Positions 16,884-25,694 are shown, numbered from the stretch's first letter. The stretch: DNA of 64,000 nt from Oscillibacter ruminantium GH1 (GCF_000307265.1 NZ_DF158899.1:285952-349951); one strand, 5' to 3'. The notes: generated from the letters alone by a model not told the origin. Numbers and translations: made by a program.

Positions 16884-18953
16884 TTATGCAAGAAGATTTG
16901 TCATGCCGTGCAGGCTGACGCCAAGGGTCGAGGCATTGTGCAGCAGCGCGGAGGTCGCCGGCGGCAGCACTCCTGCCACACCCAGCGCAATCAGCACACC
17001 GTTGAAGGCGATGATAAAGCGGTAGTTGCCGCGGATGCGGGCCATCAGCGCATCGCTGAGTGCTTTGAGGGTCACAAGGGCAAACAGGTCGTCGGCGGAG
17101 ATGGTGATATCGGCAATCTCCCGGGCGATGGCCGCTCCATCCGCAATGGCAATTCCGGCGTCGGCCTCAGAGAGGGCGGGAGAATCGTTAACGCCGTCGC
17201 CAATCATGATGACTTTTCGCCCGGCCTCGTGCTCGGCGCGGATAAATTCCGCTTTGTCCTCCGGCAGCACCTCGGCGTGATATTCGTCCACGCCGACGGC
17301 CTTGGCAACAACTTTTGCGGTGCGGTCATTGTCACCGGTCATCATCACAATTTTCTGAAGCCCCAGCCTCCGCAGACTGGTAATCACGGCGGAAGCCTCC
17401 TCCCGCAGAGGATCGTCAATGCAGATCACCGCAGCCAGTTCTCCGCCGATGGCCATGTAGAGATGGGAATACTCGTCGGGCAGACTGTCAAAGCGTATCC
17501 TCCCCTCATCGGGAATCCGGCAGCCCTCATCCTGAAAGACAAAGTGATAGCTGCCGATGATGACCTTTTCGTTTTCCACAAGGCTGGAAATACCATGTGC
17601 CACCACATATTCCACCTTGGAATGGCGTTCTTCGTGGTGCAGTCCCCTCTTTGTGGCCTCCTGCACCACGGCGTTGGCCATGGAGTGGGGGTAATGCTCC
17701 TCCAAACAAGCAGCTAAGCGCAGCATTTCGTTTTCGTCCCGGCCGCCAAAGGTGACAAGCTGGGCCACCTGTGGGGCAGCATGGGTCAACGTCCCCGTTT
17801 TGTCAAATACAATGGTGTCCGCCTCGGACACCGCCTCCAGAAAGCGGCCGCCCTTCACCGAAATGTGATAAAAACCCGACTCCCGCATGGCGGAGAGCAC
17901 CGTAATGGGCATGGACAGCTTCAGGGCGCAGGAGAAATCCACCATCAGCACCGAGAGCGCTTTGGTGACATTGCGGGTCAGCAGATAGACCAACACGGTG
18001 CCGCCCAGACTGTATGGCACCAGCCGGTCGGCCAGATGGGAGGCCTTGTCCTCCGTCATGGACTTGAGCTTTTCCGATTCTTCAATCATTTTGACGATAC
18101 GGTCATAGCGCCCGCTGCCGGAAACCTTATCCACGCAGACGACGCACTCGCCCTCCTCAATGGCGGTTCCGGCATAGACATAGCTTCCCACAGTCTTGCG
18201 CACCGGCATGGATTCGCCGGTCATAGATGCCTGATTAATCATGGCCTCGCCGGAGATGACTTTGCCGTCCAGAGGGATCATGTTGCCGGTTCGAATAACC
18301 ACGCTGTCGCCAACACGAATCTGTGTAACGGGGACCATCACCTCCGTTCCGTCCACCTGCAGCCAGACCTTTTCCACATTCAGCGCCATACTGCGAGCCA
18401 AATCATCCACCGACTTTTTGTGGGTCCACTCTTCCAGAATGCCGCCCAGCTTCAGTAAAAACATGATGGAAGAAGCCGTTTCGTAATCGCCCCGCAGCAT
18501 GGAGACGGTGATGGCGGTTGCATCCAGCACCGCTACCTCCAGTCTGCCGCGGAGCAAGGCGCGAATGCCCTTCCAAAGATAACCGCCGGATTTGAAAGCG
18601 GCCGCGGCGATGCGGACAGGCATCGGAATAAACAGCCGACTGACCGCGCGGCCGAGCACCGTAAAAACGATTTTGTCCTCATACGCGCGGTTCAGTTCCC
18701 GTCCGGTATGTTCGGGAGCAAAGACGGCGCTGCTTTCATAGGAAAAAGCGGACAGTGCATTGATGATCGCGGCTCTGCCGCAGAGATAGTGAATGACAGC
18801 GTCGCCTGTCCGGTCGTAGACCTGCACATCCGTTACGCCATCTACGGTTTTCATATAATATTCGAGCACATCGGCCTGCGCGAGCGTCATGCGCGTCTGC
18901 ATCAGATGCACGCGCAATCTGCCTTTGGATTCATGGAGTATTTTGCATTTCAT
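16884..18953 (-). CDS. P1B-type metal-transporting ATPase with SCA membrane motif (FezB-like)
   Basis: 689 residues. No CXXC metal-binding domain at the N-terminus (starts with a basic ESKGRLRVHL segment). TGES phosphatase motif at 245-248, phosphorylation site DKTGTLT at 384-390, an HP-like locus (HYPHSMA) and the hinge GDGVNDSPAL near 595. The membrane motif that is CPC in copper or zinc pumps reads Ser-Cys-Ala at 341-343 (DFSCALKL). This, the lack of an HMA domain and the DUF6110 neighbour recall the P1B-6 ATPases (FezB) that load iron into ferrosomes. That link is by recollection and inference. A mini-terminator (18969-18992) lies between this gene and DUF6110. Confidence 0.85.
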   Translation of the reverse strand: MKCKILHESKGRLRVHLMQTRMTLAQADVLEYYMKTVDGVTDVQVYDRTGDAVIHYLCGRAAIINALSAFSYESSAVFAPEHTGRELNRAYEDKIVFTVLGRAVSRLFIPMPVRIAAAAFKSGGYLWKGIRALLRGRLEVAVLDATAITVSMLRGDYETASSIMFLLKLGGILEEWTHKKSVDDLARSMALNVEKVWLQVDGTEVMVPVTQIRVGDSVVIRTGNMIPLDGKVISGEAMINQASMTGESMPVRKTVGSYVYAGTAIEEGECVVCVDKVSGSGRYDRIVKMIEESEKLKSMTEDKASHLADRLVPYSLGGTVLVYLLTRNVTKALSVLMVDFSCALKLSMPITVLSAMRESGFYHISVKGGRFLEAVSEADTIVFDKTGTLTHAAPQVAQLVTFGGRDENEMLRLAACLEEHYPHSMANAVVQEATKRGLHHEERHSKVEYVVAHGISSLVENEKVIIGSYHFVFQDEGCRIPDEGRIRFDSLPDEYSHLYMAIGGELAAVICIDDPLREEASAVITSLRRLGLQKIVMMTGDNDRTAKVVAKAVGVDEYHAEVLPEDKAEFIRAEHEAGRKVIMIGDGVNDSPALSEADAGIAIADGAAIAREIADITISADDLFALVTLKALSDALMARIRGNYRFIIAFNGVLIALGVAGVLPPATSALLHNASTLGVSLHGMTNLLA

Positions 18954-18968
18954 AGCTGCCTCCGTTAT

Positions 18969-18992
18969 AAAGAAAAGCCGCCCTGCGGCGGC
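18969..18992 (-). terminator. Intraoperonic hairpin between DUF6110 and ATPase genes
   Basis: Minus strand GCCGCC-GCAG-GGCGGC followed by TTTTCTTT, ending 15 bases before the ATPase start. It looks like a short intrinsic terminator that could lower ATPase expression relative to the upstream small membrane proteins. Confidence 0.5.
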
Positions 18993-19012
18993 CTCTCCAT
19001 GACTGTTTGGGG

Positions 19013-19300
19013 TTATTCTGCGGCGCTTTCCGCCGCAGCTGCTTGGCGGATTGCCCGATCCTCAATTATTTTGTCGTTTTCCTCGGCATATTTTTCGTTT
19101 ATCGCCTTTGCATCGGCATAAATGTCGCAGCAGTCCTCCTTGATGTCCGTCACAATGCCCATGATGTGTTCCTTCTCCCGCAGCACGGTGGCGGCGGCAA
19201 AGGAATAGAGTTTCTTTGCGTCCCGGCTCCTGAGAATGCGGTATCCCAGCGTGCTCAGAAGAGCGCCGCCAGCCACCAGCTTCAGTTTGCACCAATCCAT
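19013..19300 (-). CDS. DUF6110 family small protein (FezA-like candidate)
   Basis: 95 residues. A short N-terminal hydrophobic/amphipathic helix (KLVAGGALLSTLG) is followed by RSRDAKKLY and a charged helical tail with DIYADAKAINEKYAE, the DUF6110 signature. It probably sits on the inner face of the membrane. In clostridia such proteins accompany P1B-type ATPases. In ferrosome loci a small membrane protein (FezA) is needed with FezB, and this is the best local candidate. The start at 19300 (AAGGAGG 8 nt upstream) was preferred over the longer frame from 19372, which overlaps the 26-residue gene. Confidence 0.8.
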   Translation of the reverse strand: MDWCKLKLVAGGALLSTLGYRILRSRDAKKLYSFAAATVLREKEHIMGIVTDIKEDCCDIYADAKAINEKYAEENDKIIEDRAIRQAAAAESAAE

Positions 19301-19314
19301 ACGATCAGCCTCCT

Positions 19315-19395
19315 TTATTTCTTTTCGTAGCCTGCAATGATGGCAAGCAGAAAGCACAGCACGGTCAGCCATGCAAATGTTTTATGAATCTTCAT
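19315..19395 (-). CDS. 26-residue single-span membrane peptide
   Basis: ATG at 19395 to TAA at 19315, beginning MKIHKTFAW and ending GYEKK, with about 17 hydrophobic residues between basic ends. AGGA lies about 9 nt upstream. It is the first of the three tightly spaced genes peptide-DUF6110-ATPase, 14 bases before the next start. It has the form of a small transporter subunit or scaffold peptide. Too short for family assignment. Confidence 0.6.
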   Translation of the reverse strand: MKIHKTFAWLTVLCFLLAIIAGYEKK

Positions 19396-19421
19396 GCGAT
19401 CACCGTCCTGTTCTTAAATGT

Positions 19422-20456
19422 TTAAATGATACCAATCTTTTTGATTGGCTTCCGCTCCATTCGGACATTTTTCACGGTTTTTTCCGGCGCCCAATCCGCA
19501 CGGGAAGCGCGCCTGTATTTGTCAGGGGTTTCCCCCATCACATCACGAAAGGCCTTGGCAAATTTGCTGCCGTTGTCGTAACCAAAGATTCCCGCAATTT
19601 CCATCACATTTTTATTCGTCTGCCGCAAGAGCACAGCGGCTTTCTGCATTTTGAACTGCCGGGCAAAGGTATAGACGGATTCCCCAAAGACACCCCTGAA
19701 GCAGGCTTTCAGAGTCGTCTGTGAAATACCGAACCGTTCCGCCAGCTCACTGACGGTGATATGCTTTTCCGTGTGCTGCGTCAGATATTCCTTCGCCGCC
19801 TTGACCGCCTCCACCTGTGCCGCAGGAAAGTACCTCGAATCGGATACGGCGTCGGCAGCAAGGTCTGTTCCACCCAGAAACAGCAGCAGTTCCATGACCT
19901 TGATTTTCAGATAGCCCTCCCGAATCTGTTCGGGAATGGAATACAGCTCCGAGAAAATGTGTTCGATGCCGGGCCGCGCACGAATGACGGTACACGCGTG
20001 ATTTTGACAATAACGCTCCATCAGCTCCGAGGACTTCACCGGGGTATCCTCCAAAATACAACTCAGACACCGGGAGGCGGAGTCTGTGTCAAGGGCGACG
20101 GTGATACCGTGATAGTGGCTAAGTGGAAAATAGGTGTTATGAACGTTTCCAACCTTTCTGTGGATAGTCAAATCACCGGGCGTCATGTAAATATATTCGC
20201 CGCAAACCTCACACTCCATGCGGCCCTCGCGGCAGTGGTCGATTTCCAGCAGTCCATCCAGCGGCAGTACATCAGTGCCGCAGACCGGTCTATGTACATC
20301 GTTATAAATGACATCTACGCCGGGAAACACCTGATAACTTGTCATCACGGCCTCGCCCGTTTCATCGGCAAGCCGGTAAACCGTGCAGCCCTTCTCGCGG
20401 CGAACAATTTCTACGCCGGGTCCGTATATTTGCTTTTCGCGTTCCGTTGCGCTCAC
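19422..20456 (-). CDS. AraC-family transcriptional regulator
   Basis: 344 residues. The N-terminal sensor part (about 1-230) contains a Cys-rich patch (HCREGRMECEVCGEY) that could sense metal or redox. The C-terminal AraC DNA-binding domain (about 235-330) has two helix-turn-helix units, including ISQTTLKACFRGVFGESVY and GYDNGSKFAKAFR. It starts with GTG at 20456 after GGAGG. Located between the HMA protein gene and the ATPase cluster, same strand. Likely a second, local activator of the metal genes. The effector is unknown. Confidence 0.85.
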   Translation of the reverse strand: MSATEREKQIYGPGVEIVRREKGCTVYRLADETGEAVMTSYQVFPGVDVIYNDVHRPVCGTDVLPLDGLLEIDHCREGRMECEVCGEYIYMTPGDLTIHRKVGNVHNTYFPLSHYHGITVALDTDSASRCLSCILEDTPVKSSELMERYCQNHACTVIRARPGIEHIFSELYSIPEQIREGYLKIKVMELLLFLGGTDLAADAVSDSRYFPAAQVEAVKAAKEYLTQHTEKHITVSELAERFGISQTTLKACFRGVFGESVYTFARQFKMQKAAVLLRQTNKNVMEIAGIFGYDNGSKFAKAFRDVMGETPDKYRRASRADWAPEKTVKNVRMERKPIKKIGII

Positions 20457-20489
20457 GGCATCCCCTCCTCCTGCATCGCTTTCTTCCGT

Positions 20490-20741
20490 CTATATGTGAC
20501 CAAACAGTCCTTTCTTCTCATAAGGCTCTGTCTTGACGCAGGTAAGCGTATAGCCGGTCTTGCCGATTACTTCTTTCAATGCCGCCTCGTCAATAACCGT
20601 CTCGGTCAGAATGACCGTTTCTCCCTTGCTGCGGGAGGAGGATACCTTTTTGACCGGAAACGCCCGCCGAATGGCGTCGTTTACATGGGACTCACACATG
20701 CCGCAGGCCATCCCGTCAATTTTTAGAATCATGCGGTTCAT
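20490..20741 (-). CDS. HMA-domain metallochaperone-like protein
   Basis: 83 residues. One heavy-metal-associated domain with the GMACGMC binding loop at about 9-15 and the DEAALKEVIGKTGY helix near the end. The family binds soft metals (usually Cu+) and hands them to a P-type ATPase. Here the ATPase itself has no HMA domain, so this may be its separate donor. Gap to the AraC gene is 33 bases. AGGAG lies upstream of the ATG. Confidence 0.85.
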   Translation of the reverse strand: MNRMILKIDGMACGMCESHVNDAIRRAFPVKKVSSSRSKGETVILTETVIDEAALKEVIGKTGYTLTCVKTEPYEKKGLFGHI

Positions 20742-20854
20742 TTTTCCTGTCTCCTCTCTCTTTCACTGCACTTTGATTGGCATAGCGGAGCCGCGTACCA
20801 GCTAGGACGTGCCACATCAAAGTTTCGCAGAAAGTATATTCCAGACATGATTCC

Positions 20855-21664
20855 TCATTTTCTGCCGCAGATGATACCCATCTGCCCCAAAATCAACGGC
20901 GTGTTCAGAAGTACCGGTGCATAGTCCGGGCGGCGCATATCCAAAAAATGAACCTCTGCGGTGTAAGGCTCCAATGCCTTGACAAATTTATGAATATCCC
21001 CGTAATGACTCTTTGCGAAAAATATATCCTCAAAAACAAAATATCCGCCGGGTTTTACTACACGCAGCGCCTCCCGTACCAGCGCAAACTTGTCCGGCTG
21101 GCTCATGACCTCGTGGAACACAAAATTGCTGATGGCCGCGTCAAAGGTCCCATCTGAAAAATCAAGTTTTGCGGCATCTCCCTTTTGAAAGGTGATCCGC
21201 TCCGCGACGCCCTCGATCTTGGCATTGCTCTCGCAGAGAGTTTTGCTGTAATCCCAGCCTGCACCCCAATAGTCCATGCCGGTGACAACCACATCGGGAA
21301 ATTTCTTCGCGGCTTTGATACTCATCGCTCCGCTGCCGCAGCCGATGTCCAGCAGCTTTCCCTTGCCGTCCCAGCCCAGCGCCTCCAATTGGGACAGCAC
21401 GCCGTCCAGAACTTTGCCCTGAACGCCGCCGCCATGATAGGAAAGGATTCCCCGGGCAATGAACATGTAGAGGGTAACCACGCAGGCGATAACCGCCAGC
21501 ACAATCAGCACCAGACCAAGCCATGTCGTTTGCTTGGTCAGGCTGAAAACGGTGACCGAGCCCGCCGCGAGCAGGACGGTTGCTATGCCTCCCGTAATGG
21601 GTATCCATTTGGAAACCCAGTTGGAATACTCCGGTTTTAACTGCGTCTGCGATAATTGTTTCAT
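20855..21664 (-). CDS. Membrane-anchored SAM-dependent methyltransferase
   Basis: 269 residues. Two hydrophobic helices at about 18-38 and 47-68 anchor the protein. A class I methyltransferase fold follows, with motif I LLDIGCGSG near 99-107 and the acidic/NFVFHEV and LRVVKPGGYF segments. Substrate unknown. The start at ATG 21664 has GGAGG; a 45-residue upstream frame extension crosses the operator region and is rejected. First gene of the minus-strand metal operon, preceded by three DtxR-type boxes, which ties a methyltransferase to metal status. Confidence 0.85.
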   Translation of the reverse strand: MKQLSQTQLKPEYSNWVSKWIPITGGIATVLLAAGSVTVFSLTKQTTWLGLVLIVLAVIACVVTLYMFIARGILSYHGGGVQGKVLDGVLSQLEALGWDGKGKLLDIGCGSGAMSIKAAKKFPDVVVTGMDYWGAGWDYSKTLCESNAKIEGVAERITFQKGDAAKLDFSDGTFDAAISNFVFHEVMSQPDKFALVREALRVVKPGGYFVFEDIFFAKSHYGDIHKFVKALEPYTAEVHFLDMRRPDYAPVLLNTPLILGQMGIICGRK

Positions 21665-21790
21665 CCTCTTGCCTCCATAGCGTAAAGCTCTATTTTTTCG
21701 ATGGTGGAAATGAAATACAGTGGTTTGCACTCCGCTTGTATGCGCAATAGCCGGATCCGAGGCGCGACTCCATCCACCTATATTCTTGCG

Positions 21791-21867
21791 GATTAGCATA
21801 AACTAACCAGACGGAAAAACAATTGGTTAGTAATATCTAACCGTCTTTTAGTTTAACTACCCTAACC
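21791..21867 (-). promoter_or_regulatory. Operator array (sites C2, C and a weak third) for the metal operon
   Basis: Reading the plus strand: GATTAG-CATAAA-CTAACC at 21791-21808, the perfect palindrome GGTTAG-TAATAT-CTAACC at 21825-21842, and a degenerate AGTTTA-ACTACC-CTAACC at 21850-21867. On the minus strand site C2 overlaps a candidate -10 (TATGCT), so binding should block transcription of the methyltransferase/HMA/AraC/ATPase genes. Confidence 0.65.
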
Positions 21868-21915
21868 AAAAATGTCAAGGCTTATTTTTCCATTTTCTTT
21901 GCTGCTTGAAAATTT

Positions 21916-21933
21916 GGTTAGAGTATGTTAACC
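21916..21933 (+). promoter_or_regulatory. DtxR-type operator (site D) before the regulator gene
   Basis: GGTTAG-AGTATG-TTAACC, 38 bases upstream of the regulator ATG and next to TTGAAA, a possible -35. This suggests autoregulation. Confidence 0.65.
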
Positions 21934-21970
21934 TGTACCTATTAAAGACTGAAAGTTGGTGCAGCTTGCC

Positions 21971-22333
21971 ATGACGATACACAGAGCCTCTGAAGACTAT
22001 CTGGAAGCCATGCTGATGATGCAGGAGAAGCACGGCTATATCCGTTCTCTTGATGTGGCGGAACAGTTGGGCGTGACCAAGCCCTCCGTCAGCTATGCCA
22101 CGAAACGCCTGCGGGAGGGCGGCTATATTACCATGAACAGCGACAGCCACATCACCCTCACCGAGACCGGCATGGAAATCGCCCAGCGAATGTACACCCG
22201 GCATAAGTTGTTGACCGAGTATCTGATTTGTCTTGGCGTAGACGAGGAAACCGCACGGAAGGACGCCTGCAAAATTGAGCACGACATCAGCGAAAAGACC
22301 TTCGAAGCACTCTGCAAACACGTAGGAAGATAA
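21971..22333 (+). CDS. DtxR/MntR-family metal-dependent repressor
   Basis: 120 residues: winged helix (SEDYLEAMLMMQ, then SLDVAEQLGVTKPSVSYATKRL) and the metal-binding/dimer domain with ETGMEIAQRMYTRHKLLTEYL, plus C-terminal EHDISEKTFEALCKH. The SH3-like third domain of DtxR is absent, as in MntR-size members. The start was set at ATG 21971 by family alignment; an upstream TTG (21956) is possible. Divergent from the metal operon, with boxes on both sides of the intergenic region, so it is the natural regulator of the GGTTAR-N6-YTAACC sites. Metal (Fe2+ or Mn2+) not determined from sequence. Confidence 0.85.
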   Translation: MTIHRASEDYLEAMLMMQEKHGYIRSLDVAEQLGVTKPSVSYATKRLREGGYITMNSDSHITLTETGMEIAQRMYTRHKLLTEYLICLGVDEETARKDACKIEHDISEKTFEALCKHVGR

Positions 22334-22541
22334 GCTGCGTGGTAAATTGGCCACACTTGCCCTGCTTGCCATTTGCGTGTTTTCCGGGGCTTGCACTAAA
22401 GTGCAAGTCGGAGAAAGAGGCAAAAACACCGCTCAGCCTAGAGATTCTGCCCTGTTTAAAAGTGAATCTCACATCGTGATTATTGTGGGTCGGACGAAGG
22501 ACCGAAAGCTACTAGTCTGCCATTGCTCCTGCGGGCAGAAT

Positions 22542-22569
22542 AAGGGACAGAGCCGCGGCTCTGTCCCTT
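22542..22569. terminator. 28-bp perfect palindrome, bidirectional terminator
   Basis: AAGGGACAGAGCCG/CGGCTCTGTCCCTT followed by TTT, between the regulator gene and the convergent gene ending at 22647. The remaining bases of 22334-22646 hold no gene. Confidence 0.7.
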
Positions 22570-22646
22570 TGTGCTGAATTCAGTTGAGCGGCAACCGGAA
22601 GGAATGCTTTCCTGACCTCCCTTATTTGAGCAACATGCTCGTTGCA

Positions 22647-23072
22647 CTAAGGGACCAGAGAAACGCTTCCATCCGTATCCCATACCCGCACCAGAATTTT
22701 GTCGTAGGGCGGCGTAAGCATCGCCTCCAGACGAGAATAGGCGTAGGGCTGAAGACCGATGCCTGTGGATACCCGCTCTGCGTTGCTGACCAGCATATAG
22801 CGTCGGTAAATAGGGAGAAACAGAATCTGTTCATAAGACAGCAGATATGCGGATTCGCCGCTGTTGCCGTGGCCCAGAAGAAGCAGAAAGGGTGCATATT
22901 GTCGCGTTTCCATCAAAGAGAATCCTTGAAAATCGGCCCCTGTTTGCTTCTCCACCCAGTTTGAGGCATCTTTCGGAATGCCGCTTTCCAAAATTGGATG
23001 ATACCACAAAAGAAACAGTACAATTCCAACAAAAATCAGCATAAGCCAAAGCCAGCGGCGGAAACGATTCAT
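22647..23072 (-). CDS. Small membrane-anchored hypothetical protein
   Basis: 141 residues with one N-terminal hydrophobic helix (about 8-25) after a basic start (MNRFRRW), so probably an extracytoplasmic protein with a membrane anchor. The rest is Tyr/Leu-rich with no known motif. The start at 23072 has GGAGGG upstream. No family recognised. It follows a frame-broken secreted-protein gene by about 45 bases on the same strand. Confidence 0.55.
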   Translation of the reverse strand: MNRFRRWLWLMLIFVGIVLFLLWYHPILESGIPKDASNWVEKQTGADFQGFSLMETRQYAPFLLLLGHGNSGESAYLLSYEQILFLPIYRRYMLVSNAERVSTGIGLQPYAYSRLEAMLTPPYDKILVRVWDTDGSVSLVP

Positions 23073-23116
23073 ATAACAGCCCTCCACTTTGAATCAAAAT
23101 ACTGGTTTGATAGCGG

Positions 23117-24009
23117 TCAGACAGCGGTAACGGTCATACTTCTGCACGTCCCGTAGCCACTAAAGAAGCTGTTGAAAATTTGTTGACCTTGCGCAAGATT
23201 TCCACTCAAAATATTATACGAACACATACCATCATAAAATGTCTGATTAGCATATTTCCCATTACTTGCTGCTCCGGACGCAACGATACGGGCACCTTCG
23301 ACGTAATCAACACTACGGTTATTATAAGTTGCCCGGAGGCTTTCTCCATATCGGCGGCTTTCAAGATCCGCATAATCAACAGATTGACTGACTGCATTAC
23401 CGCCAATAAGAATACCCAATGCAATCAGAAAAGATTTTACTATGGATAATTCAGGAAAGACCACGCCCAACACAACAGAAAATAAAGAAACAACTTGCGT
23501 CACACTGTTTCCAAGAGAGCTAACTTGCACTCTTTGTACGACTAAATCACCCGGTGTATTGGTCCGAACAAAAACTTGAGCTGTTGGAGTAAAGAAAAAG
23601 TCGGTGCCAATTTGTGAGCGAAAAGAAACGTCGGCAAAGTGACTGTATGCCCTAACGGCTAAGGTACTAGGATTTTCAGAGAGGTTGTTTTGATCAAGAG
23701 CACTATTTCCCATAAAACTCTCAAAAGTAATTACTTGAGTCGATGCAGCTCGTGTTGTGTTGCTGTAACTAACGGTAATCAGGGTTTGGTTTTCATAATC
23801 AGTTTCAGTTGATTCAAGCAGAGTATCTCTTTAGACAATGAAACTAAAAGATGCCCATTATCCAGAATTTTGCTTGAAAGCATATACCCGCGCTCAAGCA
23901 TACATGAATCAGAATATCCGATCTGCTGTTCAGTCGCCAGCACCGGGACACACAGAGACAGGCACATGACCAGTGCTAAAGCTAAACTTGCCAGTTTCTT
24001 TGTCATCAT
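23117..24009 (-). pseudogene. Secreted protein gene broken by a frameshift
   Basis: The 5' part (start 24009, AGAGGT site) encodes a signal peptide (KKLASLALALVMCLSLCV, cleavage after VLA) and about 60 residues. At about 23824-23829 the frame shifts: reading AAAGAT instead of AAAGAGAT would continue SKDTLLESTETDYENQ into the downstream frame, which stays open to 23117 (ending SMTVTAV). A 2-base GA duplication explains the break. The restored protein would be about 297 residues, exported, with a hydrophobic stretch (SLFSVVLGVVFPEL) in the middle. No family was recognised. A sequencing error is the alternative. Confidence 0.65.
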
Positions 24010-24242
24010 CGTATACCTCTTTCTTTTATTTGTAAAGGACATGCGTGTGAACGCGGAACAATGCTTGCTTTTGGCTTTTATGCCAACTTTTTTAATTACT
24101 GCATCGGCCCGCTCCTTTCGCACCCCCGGTGGCGTGGGATCGTCGGTTTCGGTTTCCCTTCGTAATAATTCTGAAGATATTGCTTCTACAAACTTTTACG
24201 CCTTTGCGAAGATAGCCGCAGAAGCAGAAACCGGCAATTTTC

Positions 24243-24881
24243 TTAGCCTAAAATCCACATTTGACCATCTGGCATCACTGTGATACTCCCTGAAACTCTG
24301 TCAACAATTTTGCTTGTATCCATGTTTCGGACCATTATCTCTTCTCTGTAATCCGGATCTTCATACCACGCGGAAAAATACAGCTTTTCCCCTATTCTAA
24401 AGTAAAAACTCTCCGTATTTTCAATATTAAATTCCACTTTCTCCGGCCACAGTATTTGGAACTTGTTATCGCTTGACTGTCTAGTCAGCATGAGGGGCGA
24501 TGTTTTCAACAACAGATTATAACAATCTTCTACCGTTGCGAGAGGAATCTCCACCAAGGCTAAAGTTTGTTCCGTTGCATCATTAAATTGCAGTATCTTT
24601 ATCTTTCCATTTGGAAAATCAACCATCAGAATATAAATGCGGTTGTCGTAGTAAATCGGTCGCCCAAAGTATTGCCCTTTTCCCGCAACCACAGGCTGAA
24701 CTGTTTTCCCGTCTGGATAATGGATAAACAAAAGCCTGTTTTGATTGATAGGATGGCCTTGTTTAAAAAGTTCTTCTGCTTCATACAAGTCACCACTTGT
24801 ATAGTCGGTTCCCCAATACCAGTCTTTACTGCCCTCCAAAGTCTCTATGTAGGTAATTCCTTGTGTATCTATTTTTTTCAT
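24243..24881 (-). CDS. Hypothetical protein, beta-rich
   Basis: 212 residues without signal peptide or membrane helix. Repeated aromatic/Asp motifs (YYDNRIYILMVDF, FYFRIGEKLYFSAWYEDPDY, ITVMPDGQMWILG) suggest a beta-propeller or beta-sandwich fold. No family recognised. The start at 24881 has AAGGAGAG upstream; an earlier Met lacks one. Surrounded by broken genes, so it may itself be a leftover of a lost system, but its frame is intact. Confidence 0.5.
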   Translation of the reverse strand: MKKIDTQGITYIETLEGSKDWYWGTDYTSGDLYEAEELFKQGHPINQNRLLFIHYPDGKTVQPVVAGKGQYFGRPIYYDNRIYILMVDFPNGKIKILQFNDATEQTLALVEIPLATVEDCYNLLLKTSPLMLTRQSSDNKFQILWPEKVEFNIENTESFYFRIGEKLYFSAWYEDPDYREEIMVRNMDTSKIVDRVSGSITVMPDGQMWILG

Positions 24882-24945
24882 GGATGCTCTCTCCTTAAAC
24901 TGCATTACATAAATGCAACTTTTTCGTCTGTTTTCAAGGTAGTTT

Positions 24946-25293
24946 TTAGTTGCCTTTTTCTATGAGCGGCAGCCATCCCTTGTATGTTTCAAGAGGATTT
25001 AAGGCAATGGCTTGTTTAATATAGTGCATAGCGAGTTGGCATGAACCGGGTGGGGTCAGGGTAATAAACAGGTAATATGCCATTAAAAAGCACAAATGCG
25101 CGACCTTTTCCTGCTCTCCCTCATCCATATAATGATGAAACGAAGTGAGAAGAACAATAAAGCACAGCTGCTACAAGAGAAAAAACGGTAACGATTCCCC
25201 AAAATAAAAAATAGCGCAAGGCTTTTGGAAAGTTTTTGGAGGCAGCGCCTTCCATGGCGCGTTCCATAATGAATCAAGCAAAATCTCTAGCAT
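24946..25293 (-). pseudogene. Broken gene of a small membrane/TPR-like protein
   Basis: ATG at 25293 with AAGGAG opens a frame that soon meets TAG. A second frame (ALRYFLFWGIVTVFSLVAAV) encodes a clear membrane helix. A third (QLAMHYIKQAIALNPLETYK) looks like a TPR helix pair and ends at 24946. These pieces join only through at least two frameshifts. Confidence 0.5.
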
Positions 25294-25380
25294 TTTCGCT
25301 CCTTGGTTACCTGTCCAGTCCGCTTCTTTACCTACAAATAAAACTTCAATCGTCCGTTTTCTTTTTTACAAAGGTGCGAT

Positions 25381-25694
25381 TCATGTATTGAGGTTGATCC
25401 ATAAGACATAGCCGATGCAGATGGCGAGAAGCAGCACGGATCCTAAGAATGTAAAATGGCTGAAATACGCAGACAGGGCGACGATGAGCAGAACCGTGGC
25501 CATACGCCAGTTCGATTTTTGTGTTTTTTCTGCACTGTTCCGGATCTTTCTCATATCGCAGATGAAACGCCATCCAAATGGTGCTGGACAGCAGCAGCAC
25601 AAACCTGATGAAAACCAGCACCGCGTCCGGTATGACGTTCCTGCGACAAACCTTTTTCGATTCTGTGGTTTTTCAGTTTTTCTCCAAGTTCCAT
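25381..25694 (-). pseudogene. Remnant of an XRE-family regulator with C-terminal membrane helices
   Basis: ATG 25694 (AGAGGTG upstream) encodes MELGEKLKNHRIEKGLSQE, the first helix pair of a Cro/CI-type HTH. The rest of the HTH is missing. Downstream, in two other frames, come STIWMAFHLRYEK and a two-helix membrane segment ending GYVLWINLNT at 25381. So the gene has an internal deletion plus a frameshift. Confidence 0.55.
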
